Assembly: GCF_015319165.1 (NCBI RefSeq) | Contig: NZ_JADIVZ010000015.1 | Span: forward strand, 20,659-84,658 | Length of the DNA stretch: 64,000 nt | Direction: 5' to 3' | Source of the DNA: Nocardioides acrostichi | GTDB lineage: Bacteria; Actinomycetota; Actinomycetes; Propionibacteriales; Nocardioidaceae | Shown: piece after piece, positions 10,730 through 19,220 of the stretch | Position numbering within the stretch: the stretch's first letter is position 1 | Layout: every line of letters starts with the position of its first letter | Notes under the pieces: generated by a model | Told to the model about the DNA's origin: nothing | Database searches by the model: none | Seen by the model: the letters and a program-made list of their open reading frames with translations, nothing else | Translations under genes and position numbers: made by a program

Positions 10730-11479
10730 CTACTGCGCGTCGTCGGGCTGGGCGAACTCCGGTTCGACCGGTTGCCGCACGGCCTCGATGTCGAGAGACG
10801 CGAGCTGTTCGATCTGCACGTCGGCGCCGTCGGACTGCAGCGCCACCCGGGGACCGTCGAGGATGCTCATCGCCCCGGTCAGGCTGCTGGCATCGCCGAT
10901 CACGTCGACGACGTAGGGCGCCGAGAGCTGCTGACCGTCGACGAGCAGGCCGGCGTCGGTGGCTGTGAAGGAGCTCTGGGCGATCAGCCGCACCGTGCCG
11001 TTGACCTGGATCGCCTCGGCGCCGGCGTTGCGGAGCCCCTGGATCATGTCGACCATCGTCTCGACGCTCACCCGCCCGGTCACCTCCTTGATCGTGATCC
11101 GGATGCCGGGGCCCGTGACGGGCACCTGGCCGGCGAGGATGCTCAGCGTGTCGCCCTCCTTGGTCGCCTGCTCGAGGGCGGCCTTCTCGGCGTCCTGGTC
11201 GGAGACGAGCTGGTCGCGGGTGTCCTCGAGTCGGGAGATCTCCGAGCGAGCCCGACGGCTGGCACCGGCGAGACCCGAGAGCACGTCGACGAGATCCTGC
11301 TCGCGATAGCCGGCGTAGGTGTCGTCGGCCCCGGCCGCCCGGATCTGGGTGACGACGCCGAAGGACACGATGGCCAACACGACGCCCACGACCAGCTGGC
11401 GACGTCCGGGACGTCGCAGCGAGGTCAGGATCCGGCGGGCCGTGCTCTGCGGCTCCTGCTCGGGCGTCGGCTCAGGCAT
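10730..11479 (-). CDS. DUF881 membrane-anchored protein (second copy)
   Basis: 249 residues: a cytoplasmic N-terminus ending in RRPGRRQ, one membrane helix (LVVGVVLAIVSFGVVTQIRAAG, about 35-55), a coiled coil, then the DUF881 domain with VTGPGIRITIKEV, GLRNAGAEAIQVNGTVRL and LSAPYVVDVIGDASSL. The ATG at 11479 overlaps the end of sbp by 8 bases; the upstream extension lies inside sbp. Function is not established. The fixed DUF881-sbp-DUF881 trio beside pgsA is widespread in actinobacteria and suggests a membrane complex. Confidence 0.85.
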   Translation of the reverse strand: MPEPTPEQEPQSTARRILTSLRRPGRRQLVVGVVLAIVSFGVVTQIRAAGADDTYAGYREQDLVDVLSGLAGASRRARSEISRLEDTRDQLVSDQDAEKAALEQATKEGDTLSILAGQVPVTGPGIRITIKEVTGRVSVETMVDMIQGLRNAGAEAIQVNGTVRLIAQSSFTATDAGLLVDGQQLSAPYVVDVIGDASSLTGAMSILDGPRVALQSDGADVQIEQLASLDIEAVRQPVEPEFAQPDDAQ

Positions 11480-11804
11480 GGAAGAGGTGCCTTCTGATGG
11501 CGGCCACGTTGGAGAAGATCCGGATGCCGAGCACGACGATGACGCCGGTCTGGAGCTGGCCGCCGACACCGAGCTGGTCACCGAGCCAGACGATGCCCGC
11601 GGCGATGACCACGTTGCTGACGAACGAGACCACGAAGACCTTGTCGTCGAAGATCCGGTCGAGGTAGGCGCGCAGCGCGCCGAAGACCGCGTCGAGCGCC
11701 GCCACCACGGCGATCGGCAGGTACGGCTCGAGCGTCGGCGGCACGTCGGGACGGAACACCAGCCCGAGCACGATGCCCGCGACGAGCCCCAGGACGGCGA
11801 TCAT
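11472..11804 (-). CDS. sbp: Small basic protein family (DUF1290), Sbp
   Basis: 110 residues with three predicted membrane helices (1-16, about 28-45, about 55-76) and the family segment AALDAVFGALRAYLDRIFDDKVFVVSFVSNV. The start codon overlaps the stop of the upstream DUF881 gene (ATGA), and its own end overlaps the downstream DUF881 start. Sbp homologues accompany division and envelope genes in Gram-positive bacteria; no biochemical role is known to me. Confidence 0.88.
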   Translation of the reverse strand: MIAVLGLVAGIVLGLVFRPDVPPTLEPYLPIAVVAALDAVFGALRAYLDRIFDDKVFVVSFVSNVVIAAGIVWLGDQLGVGGQLQTGVIVVLGIRIFSNVAAIRRHLFHA

Positions 11805-12670
11805 GGTGCGTCCTCCTGGGCCGGGTCGATCTGGTGGCCACCGCTGTCGTCGGCGACCAGGGCGCTGGCGTGTCGCAGCGGCGTCCGCGCCGCCTCCGGC
11901 AGCGCGAGGCGCTCGGCGTCGGACATCTCGAAGCCGAAACCGAAGGCACTCACTGCCGTCGCGAAGCTCTGGCCGCCCTGACTCTCGAGCAGGTTCGCCT
12001 GAAGGGTACGTCGGTCGCCGATCGCGGACACCACGTAGGGGGTGCTGATCGCCTGCTGGTTGACCCGGATGACCTCGCCGGAGTTGACGATGGAGGTCAG
12101 GGTCGTGAGGCGTTGACCGTTGATCGAGATGGCCTCGGCGCCGGCCTCCCAGAGTCCGTTCACCAACGGGCGCAGCTCGCTGGAGCGCACCTCGTCGTCG
12201 GGGCCGGGGCCGTCGGTCACCGTGATCTTGACCCCCGGGCCCGACACTGCGAGGTAGCCGGTGCTCACCTCGAGCCGTCGGACACGGCTCTGCTCGGTGA
12301 CCACCGAGGCGGTGACGGCGCTCAGACGCCGGTCACGGCGGGCCACCTTGTCGCGCAGTCGCAGGATGGAGTCCTGGAGTGCGGTCACGGTGTCGCGGCG
12401 GTCCATCACGCGCTGCACCAGCTCGGTGCGGCTGGCCTGGGTCTCGTCGGAGTCCTGCGCGGTCTGGACGGCCGCAGTCGCGACCAGCAGCCCGATCGCC
12501 GCACCCGCCAGGGCCGCCACGCGGTGCGCGGGCGCGTCACGGCGCGAGGCGACGGACTCGCCGCGCTCCTCGCGCCGTCGCGCCACCAGCGCATAGTCCT
12601 CGTCGAGGGACTGCTGGGTGATGAGGGTCAGCAGCGGCGTGGTGACTCGTGCCGGCAGGTGCTCAGACAT
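11801..12670 (-). CDS. DUF881 membrane-anchored protein (first copy)
   Basis: 289 residues. An N-terminal cytoplasmic stretch is followed by a membrane helix (VAALAGAAIGLLVATAAVQ, about 50-68), a coiled coil rich in Arg (RRDTVTALQDSILRLRDKVARRDRRL), and a DUF881 domain with SGPGVKITVTDGPG, LWEAGAEAISINGQRLT and AISTPYVVSAIGDRRTL. The ATG at 12670 overlaps the end of pgsA by 8 bases; the much longer open frame above it lies inside pgsA. It is a paralogue of the other DUF881 protein on the far side of sbp, and the two may form a hetero-oligomer through their coiled coils. Confidence 0.85.
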   Translation of the reverse strand: MSEHLPARVTTPLLTLITQQSLDEDYALVARRREERGESVASRRDAPAHRVAALAGAAIGLLVATAAVQTAQDSDETQASRTELVQRVMDRRDTVTALQDSILRLRDKVARRDRRLSAVTASVVTEQSRVRRLEVSTGYLAVSGPGVKITVTDGPGPDDEVRSSELRPLVNGLWEAGAEAISINGQRLTTLTSIVNSGEVIRVNQQAISTPYVVSAIGDRRTLQANLLESQGGQSFATAVSAFGFGFEMSDAERLALPEAARTPLRHASALVADDSGGHQIDPAQEDAP

Positions 12671-13277
12671 GGTCGACCGCCCGGACGTGGCGGGTGGTGT
12701 GCAGCAGGCGCCGCACCTGCCAGGCGTAGAGCACGCCGGCCCACCAGTACAGACCGACACCCCACAGCGCGAAGGCCCAGCCGAAGACGGTCGCCAGCGA
12801 CGCGACCGTGCCCTGCCCCTCCCCCAGTAGCAGCAGCGGGAAGGCGTAGAGGAGGTTGAAGGTGGCGGCCTTCCCGAGGAAGTGCACCGGCAGGGAGCTG
12901 TAGCCACGAGTCCGCAGCAGCGGCACCAGCCCCCACATGAGGGCGTCGCGCAGCGGCAGGGAGACCGCCAGCCACCAGGGGATGACATCGCGCAAGGCCA
13001 GCCCCACCACGACCGCCAGGATGTAGAGCCGGTCGGCGACGGGGTCGAGCACCTGCCCGAGCATCGAGGTCTGGTCGAGTCGGCGGGCGAGCCAGCCGTC
13101 GAGGTAGTCGGTGACGCCGCTGGCCACCAGGAGGCCCAGCGCCCAGCCGTCGGCCTTCGGCACCAGCACCAGCCACAAGAAGACGGGCACGCCGAGCAAC
13201 CGGAGACCACTGAGCAGGTTCGGGATCGTCCACACCCGCGCCACGCGCGTTGCGTCCTCGCTCACCGCTACCTGCAC
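12663..13277 (-). CDS. pgsA: CDP-alcohol phosphatidyltransferase (phosphatidylglycerophosphate synthase family)
   Basis: 204 residues, several membrane helices, and a perfect catalytic motif DG-x2-AR-x8-G-x3-D-x3-D (D60, G61, A64, R65, G74, D78, D82), with a further Asp at 57. Enzymes of this family condense a CDP-activated lipid with an alcohol phosphate at the membrane. Position first in the DUF881-sbp-gcvH cluster matches Rv1822 (PgsA2). Which alcohol is used cannot be read from the sequence. GTG 13277 is the longest start; an internal GTG at 13265 preceded by AGG is equally possible. Confidence 0.88.
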   Translation of the reverse strand: MQVAVSEDATRVARVWTIPNLLSGLRLLGVPVFLWLVLVPKADGWALGLLVASGVTDYLDGWLARRLDQTSMLGQVLDPVADRLYILAVVVGLALRDVIPWWLAVSLPLRDALMWGLVPLLRTRGYSSLPVHFLGKAATFNLLYAFPLLLLGEGQGTVASLATVFGWAFALWGVGLYWWAGVLYAWQVRRLLHTTRHVRAVDHV

Positions 13278-13307
13278 TTCACCGTCCGGGGTCGACCTGG
13301 GCTCACC

Positions 13308-14375
13308 CTAGCGGCCGACGGCCTCGCCGGCCGACTGGTCGTGGTGCGCCGCGTCGCGGATCTCCCCGATGAGCTCCTCGATGACGTCCTCGAGGGTCGC
13401 CAGGCCCAGGGTCTCACCGTCGGGCGAGACCACCCGGGCCAGGTGGGCGCCACGCGCCTGGAGGCGCTCGAGCGCCTCGTGCAGGGCGTCGTCGAGGCGC
13501 ACCGTGGCGAACGGGCGAATCCACTTGTCGTCCAGCGCACGTGACCGGCGCTGCTCGTCGGGCTCGAGGACGTCCTTGATGTGGAGGTAGCCGACGAGCT
13601 CGCCGGCCTCGTCGGTCACCGGGAACCGGCTGAACCCCGTGGCGGCGCACACCGCCTCGACGTCCGCGGCGCTCGCGCCGCGCTGCACCGTCGCCAGCGA
13701 GGCCGTCGGCAGCAGCACCGCCTCGACGCTCTTCTCGGTGAAGCCCAGCGCCCCTGCGAGCCGGTCGTACTCGTCTTCGCGGAGCAGACCCTCGCCGCGG
13801 GACTCCTCCATGAGCGCGGCGACCTCCTCGCGCGTGAACGCCGAAGCGACCTCGTCACGAGGCTCGATGCGCATCAGCCGCAGGGTGCCGTTCGCCACGG
13901 CGTTGAGCGACACGATGATCGGCTTCAGCACGGTCACGACGCCGAGCATCGGTGGGCCCAGCACGAGGGCGGCCCGGTCGGGGCCGGCGATGGCGATGTT
14001 CTTGGGCACCATCTCTCCGAACACGACGTGGAGGAAGACCACGAGCGCGAGCGCGATGACGAAGGCCACCGGGTGCAGCAGTTGCTCGGGCACGCCCAAC
14101 GCCTCGAAACCCGGCTGGATGAGGTGCGCCACGGCCGGTTCGCCGACGGCACCGAGTCCGACCGAGCAGATGGTGATGCCGAGCTGGGCGCCGGCCATCA
14201 TCAGCGACACGTTCTCCATGGCCCGCAGCGTCGTGCGGGCCATCCGCGAGCCCTCGTGGGCCCGCGGCTCGATCTGGCTACGGCGGGCCGAGACCAAGGC
14301 GAACTCCGCCCCGACGAAGAAGGCGTTGAAGGCGAGCAGCAGGACGGCGACGAAGACGCCGGTGAGGTCACCCAC
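13308..14375 (-). CDS. CorC/CNNM-type transporter protein (hemolysin family), short form
   Basis: 355 residues: a DUF21/CNNM membrane domain with four helices (FVAVLLLAFNAFFVGAEFALV; the GITICSVGLGAVGEPAV stretch; FVIALALVVFLHVVFGEMVPKN; PPMLGVVTVLKPIIVSLNAV) followed by a CBS pair (about 205-335). The CorC_HlyC C-terminal domain of the partner is absent. Family members take part in Mg/Co ion transport or resistance; the hemolysin name is historical. GTG 14375 overlaps the upstream paralogue by 8 bases, so the two are made together and probably form a heterodimer. Confidence 0.87.
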   Translation of the reverse strand: MGDLTGVFVAVLLLAFNAFFVGAEFALVSARRSQIEPRAHEGSRMARTTLRAMENVSLMMAGAQLGITICSVGLGAVGEPAVAHLIQPGFEALGVPEQLLHPVAFVIALALVVFLHVVFGEMVPKNIAIAGPDRAALVLGPPMLGVVTVLKPIIVSLNAVANGTLRLMRIEPRDEVASAFTREEVAALMEESRGEGLLREDEYDRLAGALGFTEKSVEAVLLPTASLATVQRGASAADVEAVCAATGFSRFPVTDEAGELVGYLHIKDVLEPDEQRRSRALDDKWIRPFATVRLDDALHEALERLQARGAHLARVVSPDGETLGLATLEDVIEELIGEIRDAAHHDQSAGEAVGR

Positions 14376-15747
14376 GGGTCCGCACCTCCCCCGCGGCGGC
14401 GCTGGCCGGGTCGTCGCCCAACAGCAGGCGCAGCGACACCCGGTCGACCCGGAGCCCGTCCATGTGCTCGACCGTCAGCACCGCGAGATGCTCGCGCACC
14501 TCGTCGTCATCGCTGCGGTCGGGTACGGGGATCTCAGCGATGTCGCCGGTCTCGGGTACCCGACCCAGCACCTGCATCACCAGGCCGCCCACGGTGTCGT
14601 AGTCGTCGGACGTCGGCAGGTCGATGCCGGTGGCGTCCTCGACCTCGTCGGGACGGAGCAGGCCGGAGACGAGCCAGGAGCCGTCGCGGCGCTTGCGGGC
14701 CCGTGAGCCGAGCCGGTCGTGCTCGTCGGCGATGTCGCCGACGATCTCCTCGATGACGTCCTCGAGCGTCACGATGCCCGCGTGGCCGCCGTACTCGTCG
14801 AGCACGATCGCCATCTGGAAGCCGTCCTCGCGCAGCAGCTGGAGGAGCGGGTCGAGGCGCATCGAGTCGGGCACGACGATCGGCTTGGCCATGAGGTGCT
14901 TGACCTTCGTGGTGGCCCGTTCGTGCAGCGGCAGCGCCACCGCGTGCTTCACGTGCACGGTGCCGGCCACGTTGTCGTCGTCGTCGAGCACCGGGAACCG
15001 GGAGAGACCGGACTCGCGGGCGAGATCGAGCACAGCCTGGGCGCGGTCGCCGAGCTCGAGGGTGCGAGTGCGCACCCGCGGGGTCATGATCTCGCCGGCC
15101 GTACGCGTGCCGAACTCCACCGAGCGCTCCATCAGCTCGGCGGTCTCGGCGTCGAGAGTGCCCTCGTGGGCCGACCGCGAGATCAACGAGGCCAGCTCGG
15201 TGGAGCTGCGCGCCGAGCGCAGTTCCTCCTGCGGTTCGATGCCGAGCCGGCGCACCAAGGCATTGGCCGAGCCGTTGAGCACCCGGATGACCGGTCGGTT
15301 GACGGCGGTGAAGAGCCGCATCGGACGCTGGGTGGCCCGGGCCGTGGGGTAGGGCAGGGCGATGGCCAGGTTCTTCGGCACCAGCTCGCCGAACAGCATG
15401 GTGAGCACGGTGCTGATGCCGAAACCGAGGGCCAGGCTCAGCGGCGCGACCACGCCCTCGGCCAGACCGGCGGCGGTGAGCGGGTCATGCAGCAGCGTCG
15501 CGATGGCCGGCTCGGCCAGGTAGCCGATCGCCAGGTTGGTGACGGTGATGCCGACCTGCGCCCCGGAGAGCTGCGTCGAGAGCGTCTGCAATGCGCTCTG
15601 CACGCCGCCGGCACCGGCGTCCCCGGCGGCCGCGGCGCGCTCGACCGTGGACCGGTCGACGGTGACGAGGGCGAACTCGGCCGCCACGAAGAGGCCGCAG
15701 GCCGCGATCAGCAGCAGCGCGGCCAGGAGGAGGAGCAAGGCGGTCAT
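14368..15747 (-). CDS. CorC/CNNM-type transporter protein (hemolysin family), long form
   Basis: 459 residues: DUF21/CNNM membrane domain (helices near 1-25, 60-85, 95-120, 130-155), a CBS pair (RTLELGDRAQAVLDLARESGLSRFPVLDDDDNVAGTVHV and VPDSMRLDPLLQLLREDGFQMAIVLDEYGGHAGIVTLEDVIEEIVGDI), and a C-terminal CorC_HlyC domain from about 360. ATG 15747 is preceded by a stem-loop whose stem contains the likely ribosome-binding site (see 15752-15771). Role in divalent cation handling is inferred from the family. It is divergent from the DUF1800 gene. Confidence 0.9.
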   Translation of the reverse strand: MTALLLLLAALLLIAACGLFVAAEFALVTVDRSTVERAAAAGDAGAGGVQSALQTLSTQLSGAQVGITVTNLAIGYLAEPAIATLLHDPLTAAGLAEGVVAPLSLALGFGISTVLTMLFGELVPKNLAIALPYPTARATQRPMRLFTAVNRPVIRVLNGSANALVRRLGIEPQEELRSARSSTELASLISRSAHEGTLDAETAELMERSVEFGTRTAGEIMTPRVRTRTLELGDRAQAVLDLARESGLSRFPVLDDDDNVAGTVHVKHAVALPLHERATTKVKHLMAKPIVVPDSMRLDPLLQLLREDGFQMAIVLDEYGGHAGIVTLEDVIEEIVGDIADEHDRLGSRARKRRDGSWLVSGLLRPDEVEDATGIDLPTSDDYDTVGGLVMQVLGRVPETGDIAEIPVPDRSDDDEVREHLAVLTVEHMDGLRVDRVSLRLLLGDDPASAAAGEVRTRG

Positions 15748-15751
15748 GGGC

Positions 15752-15771
15752 GCTCTCCCAGAGGGGAGAGC
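15752..15771 (-). promoter_or_regulatory. 5'-UTR hairpin enclosing the ribosome-binding site of the CorC-type gene
   Basis: A perfect 8-bp stem, GCTCTCCC and GGGAGAGC on the minus strand with a CTCT loop, ends 4 bases before the ATG at 15747. The 3' arm contains GGGAG, the only plausible ribosome-binding site, so folding would block translation. The structure is seen directly; any regulatory role is inferred. Confidence 0.45.
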
Positions 15772-15899
15772 CGACTACTGTCGGAGCCGTCCATCGGGGC
15801 GGTGCACGTCCTTCGCGTCGGGGTCTCGTCGGTTCCGGACCTCGGTGCTGGAGAGCATATAGGTCTCAGCAACGACTCAGGCTCGGGCGGGCGGAGCCG

Positions 15900-17381
15900 A
15901 TGGGACGCTCCATGGGCTACCGACCGGCGCGCTACCCCCAGGGGGCCCCCGTCCTCAAGCCGCGGGATCGCCACCTGCTGCGCCGCTTCAGCTACGGCCT
16001 CACCCCGACCCTGACCCGCCAGGTCAAGCGCGCCGGCGGCGGATCGGACTGGTTCGAGCAGCAGCTCGACCCGCGTCGGGTGCCCGACAAGCAGGGCGAC
16101 AAGAGCGGGTGGTGGCCCAGCCTGGACCGCGGGCCGCAGGAGATCTGGGAGCGCAGCCGCGATGGCGTCGAGGGCGGCTGGGAGGTCATGGGCGACTATC
16201 AGCGAGCCGTCCTCATGCGGCGCATCCACTCGCGCCGGCAGGTGCTCGAGGTGATGACCGAGCTCTGGGAGAACCACTTCAACGTCCCGGTGAACGCCGA
16301 CCTCGTCTACACCTGGCGGCGCAACTACGGCGACGTGCTCCGCCGGCATGCGCTGGGCTCGTTCTCCCAGCTGCTCCAGGCGGCCGTCACCCATCCGGCC
16401 ATGCTGCTCTACCTCGACGCAGCGGTCTCGACCAAGGACCATCCCAACGAGAACCTGGGCCGTGAGCTGCTCGAGCTGCACACGGTCGGTGTCGGGCACT
16501 ACGACGAGGACGACGTCAAGAACTCCTCGCGCATCCTGACCGGGTGGAGCGTGGACCGTTTCCGCTCGTTCGCCGCCCGCTACAACGCCGAGGACCACTG
16601 GACCGGGTCGGTCCAGGTACTCGGGTTCACCGACCCGAACGCGGGCTCCGACGGACGTGCGCTGACCCTGCGCTACCTCGACTACCTGGCCCACCAGCCC
16701 GCCACGGCCCAGCGCGTCGCGCGCAAGCTCGCCGTCAAGTTCGTCACCGACGATCCGCCCCAGCAGCTGGTCGACGAGCTGGCGAGCGTCTACCTGGCCG
16801 GCGACACTCAGATCAAGCCCGTGCTGCGTGCCCTCGTGCGCCACCCCGCCTTCCGGTCCGCCGAGGGGCAGAAGGTGCGCGACCCCGGCGAGGACGTCGC
16901 GGCCTCCTACCGCGCGCTGCGGGTGCGATTCGCCGCTCCCCCGGCCGGGTCGGCGGGTGACCCCTACGGGGCGAACGCCGTGCTGTGGCAGTCGACCACG
17001 CTCGGCACCGCGCCCTTCGCGTGGCCGCGCCCCGACGGCCAGCCGCTCGACAACGCCTCCTGGGCGACACCGTCTCGCCTCACCAGCTCGATGACCATGC
17101 ACTGGAGCCTGGCCGGCGGATGGTGGCCCAAGGAGGGCGTGCACTACCGCGGGCCCCGCGCATGGATGCCACGGCGCCGGATCCGCTTCGACAAGCTCGT
17201 CGACCACATGTGCCGCCAGCTGCTCGGTCAGACCTCGACCGCGGCGCTGCTCCAAGCCTGCTGCCAGGCGTGCGACGTCGGCCCCCGTGACGTCATCACC
17301 TACCAGCACCCGGTGGTCAGGTGGCGCTTCCACTGGCTCATCGGCACTCTGCTCGACAGCCCCGAGCACCTGACCCGCTGA
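15900..17381 (+). CDS. DUF1800 domain-containing protein
   Basis: 493 residues, rich in Trp and Arg, with the DUF1800 core: LLRRFSYGLTPTL near the N-terminus, VMTELWENHFNVPVN, then HPAMLLYLDAAVSTKDHPNENLGRELLELHTVGVGHYDEDDVKNSSRILTGW broken into its usual blocks. DUF1800 genes nearly always travel with a DUF1501 gene, as here 28 bases downstream. The pair is thought to act in export or assembly of extracellular material, but function is unproven. No signal peptide is visible in this protein, whereas the partner has a Tat signal. Start ATG 15900 follows GGCGGAG; ATG 15912 is an alternative. Confidence 0.9.
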   Translation: MGRSMGYRPARYPQGAPVLKPRDRHLLRRFSYGLTPTLTRQVKRAGGGSDWFEQQLDPRRVPDKQGDKSGWWPSLDRGPQEIWERSRDGVEGGWEVMGDYQRAVLMRRIHSRRQVLEVMTELWENHFNVPVNADLVYTWRRNYGDVLRRHALGSFSQLLQAAVTHPAMLLYLDAAVSTKDHPNENLGRELLELHTVGVGHYDEDDVKNSSRILTGWSVDRFRSFAARYNAEDHWTGSVQVLGFTDPNAGSDGRALTLRYLDYLAHQPATAQRVARKLAVKFVTDDPPQQLVDELASVYLAGDTQIKPVLRALVRHPAFRSAEGQKVRDPGEDVAASYRALRVRFAAPPAGSAGDPYGANAVLWQSTTLGTAPFAWPRPDGQPLDNASWATPSRLTSSMTMHWSLAGGWWPKEGVHYRGPRAWMPRRRIRFDKLVDHMCRQLLGQTSTAALLQACCQACDVGPRDVITYQHPVVRWRFHWLIGTLLDSPEHLTR

Positions 17382-17409
17382 CGAGCCGTCGACCCGAGAG
17401 GAGAACCCG

Positions 17410-18678
17410 ATGCCCGACCCGAGTGCCCCGCAGCCGTGCTGCGAGGAGATGGCACGGCTGACCCGGCGCGGGGTCCTGCGCGGGCTGGCCCTGGCCGGCG
17501 GCGCCGCGACCTTCGGCTCGGCCGTCGTCACCGCCGCTCCCGCCTCCGCCACCGAGGGGTCCAGCGGATCGGTGCTGGTCGTGCTCTCCATGCGCGGCGC
17601 CGCCGACGGGCTGTCGCTGGTCGTGCCGCACGGCGACCCGGTGTACTACGCGGCCCGCCCACGGATCGGTGTGCCACGCGAGCGCCTCATCGCCGCCGAC
17701 GCCTTCTACGGCCTGCACCCGGCCCTGGCGCCGCTGCTGCCGCTGTGGAACGGCGGCCGTCTCGCCGCCGTGCACGCGACCGGACTGGCCGCGCCGAACC
17801 GCTCGCACTTCTCGGCCATGGAGGAGGTGGAGGACGCCAACCCGGGCTCGACGGTGCGCGAGGGCTGGCTGAACCGGGTCGTGGGCCTCACCCCCGGCGA
17901 CTCCCCGCTGCAAGCGGTGCACATGGGTGAGACGCTTCCCTCGACCGCGCTCTTCGGCCCTGCGCCCACGTTCGCCACCCGCAGCGTCGACGACGTCAAG
18001 ATCACCGGCCAGGACCAGTACGACACCGGTGGACGCCGCTCCTCGCTCGAGACACTGTGGTCTCGGCACTCCGGCACCGACGCCAAGGGACTGCTCGCTC
18101 GCGGTATGGGCGAGACGTTCAGCGCCGTCGACGGCTTCTCCCCGGCGCGAGCCGTGCCCGACACCTCCGGGTCCTACCCCCGCAGCGATCTCGCGCAGGC
18201 GCTGGCCGACGTCGCGCGCACCATCAAGGCCGACGTCGGCGTCGAGGTGTTCACGGTCGACCACGGCGACTGGGACATGCACTCCGGTCTCGGCACCTTG
18301 GAATGGGGCCGGATGGGCACCAACGCCGGTGAGTGGGCCGCGGCCATCGCCGCCTTCTTCGCCGACCTCGGGCGGGTGGCGGACCGCGTGACCCTGGTGA
18401 CGATGAGCGAGTTCGGTCGCCGGGTGGCGGAGAACGACAACTACGGGCTCGACCACGGCTACGGCAACGTGATGTTCGTGGCCGGTGCCGGGGTGGCCGG
18501 CGGCCGCTACTACGGCACCTTCCCAGGACTCGCCGCCACGTTGGACGCCGACCTGCTCGTCACCACCGACTACCGGCAGGTACTGGGCGAGATCGTGACA
18601 CGGCGGTTCCCCGCCGCGTCACTCTCCCGCGTCTTCCCGGGGCTGTCCTACTCCCCGGTGGGGTTCATGGGAGCCTGA
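17410..18678 (+). CDS. DUF1501 domain-containing protein with Tat signal
   Basis: 422 residues. A twin-arginine signal (TRRGVLRGLALAGGAATFGSA, RR at 19-20) ends near AAPASA, giving Tat export. The mature part has the DUF1501 fold, related to alkaline phosphatase/sulfatases: SVLVVLSMRGAADGLSLVVP at its start, HFSAMEEVEDANPG, and VFTVDHGDWDMHSG with a C-terminal VTMSEFGRRVAENDNYGLDHGYGN. It is presumably co-transported with, or acts beside, the DUF1800 product. A 7-bp stem-loop overlaps its stop codon and that of the convergent lipoprotein gene. Confidence 0.92.
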   Translation: MPDPSAPQPCCEEMARLTRRGVLRGLALAGGAATFGSAVVTAAPASATEGSSGSVLVVLSMRGAADGLSLVVPHGDPVYYAARPRIGVPRERLIAADAFYGLHPALAPLLPLWNGGRLAAVHATGLAAPNRSHFSAMEEVEDANPGSTVREGWLNRVVGLTPGDSPLQAVHMGETLPSTALFGPAPTFATRSVDDVKITGQDQYDTGGRRSSLETLWSRHSGTDAKGLLARGMGETFSAVDGFSPARAVPDTSGSYPRSDLAQALADVARTIKADVGVEVFTVDHGDWDMHSGLGTLEWGRMGTNAGEWAAAIAAFFADLGRVADRVTLVTMSEFGRRVAENDNYGLDHGYGNVMFVAGAGVAGGRYYGTFPGLAATLDADLLVTTDYRQVLGEIVTRRFPAASLSRVFPGLSYSPVGFMGA

Positions 18679-18699
18679 GCCCTCGGGCGTGCGGCTCAG
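18675..18699. terminator. Bidirectional stem-loop between convergent genes
   Basis: CTGAGCC and GGCTCAG (7 bp, 11-base loop) cover the stop codon of the DUF1501 gene and that of the lipoprotein gene on the other strand. Only 17 bases separate the two genes, so a shared terminator is economical. Confidence 0.4.
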
Positions 18700-19151
18700 T
18701 CCTCCAGGTCGACGTTGCACTCCTCCTTGGCGTGCTCCTCGATGTTCTGGAGGGCGTCTTGGTACTTGGAGTCGCTCAGCTCCTGACTGGCCGCCTCGAG
18801 CTCCTCGAGCTTGTCGGAGTCGATGGTGCTCGGGTCGAGATTGCTGAGGTCGCTCGTGTCGACCCCCGCGTCGTCGAGCGCCTCTTGGAACTTGTCGACG
18901 CCCTCGTTCAGGGTGTCCCAGTCATCGGCCACCTCGTCGGGGGCCTCGTCGCCGAGCTTCTCGAACGTGTCGAAGGCCTTGTCGATGTCGGCGTCGCTGG
19001 AGTCCAGCGAGTTCAGCGTGCTCTTGGACTCCTTGAGCTGGTCGCAATAGGCGTCGGTGGAGTTGCCGCAACCGGCCAGGCCCAGGCTGGCCGCGAGCAG
19101 GGTGGCCGAGAGGAGCGCGGCGGGACGGGTGGTGCGCGAGAGGATCGTCAT
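18696..19151 (-). CDS. Small secreted lipoprotein, acidic, function unknown
   Basis: 151 residues from ATG 19151; a longer reading adds 14 residues that would spoil the signal peptide. The N-terminus has basic residues, a hydrophobic stretch (PAALLSATLLAASLGLAGC) and a lipobox LAGC, so the mature protein starts at Cys and is membrane-anchored outside. The mature part is very acidic, helical and rich in Asp, Glu, Ser and Leu, with two further Cys (in DAYCDQL and EECNVDL) that could form a disulfide. I recognise no family; similar anonymous lipoproteins are common in Nocardioides-type genomes. Confidence 0.8.
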   Translation of the reverse strand: MTILSRTTRPAALLSATLLAASLGLAGCGNSTDAYCDQLKESKSTLNSLDSSDADIDKAFDTFEKLGDEAPDEVADDWDTLNEGVDKFQEALDDAGVDTSDLSNLDPSTIDSDKLEELEAASQELSDSKYQDALQNIEEHAKEECNVDLED

Positions 19152-19220
19152 GCGAGCAGCATGCACTGTCCCAACCTGAGGAGACACCCCCACCCCTCAG
19201 TCCGATCTCAGGAGTTTACG

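Noticed and set aside
15744..17591. 615-codon minus-strand frame opposite the DUF1800 gene
   Set aside because: The other strand has a recognised family and proper start; this frame is a high-GC shadow with low-complexity translation.
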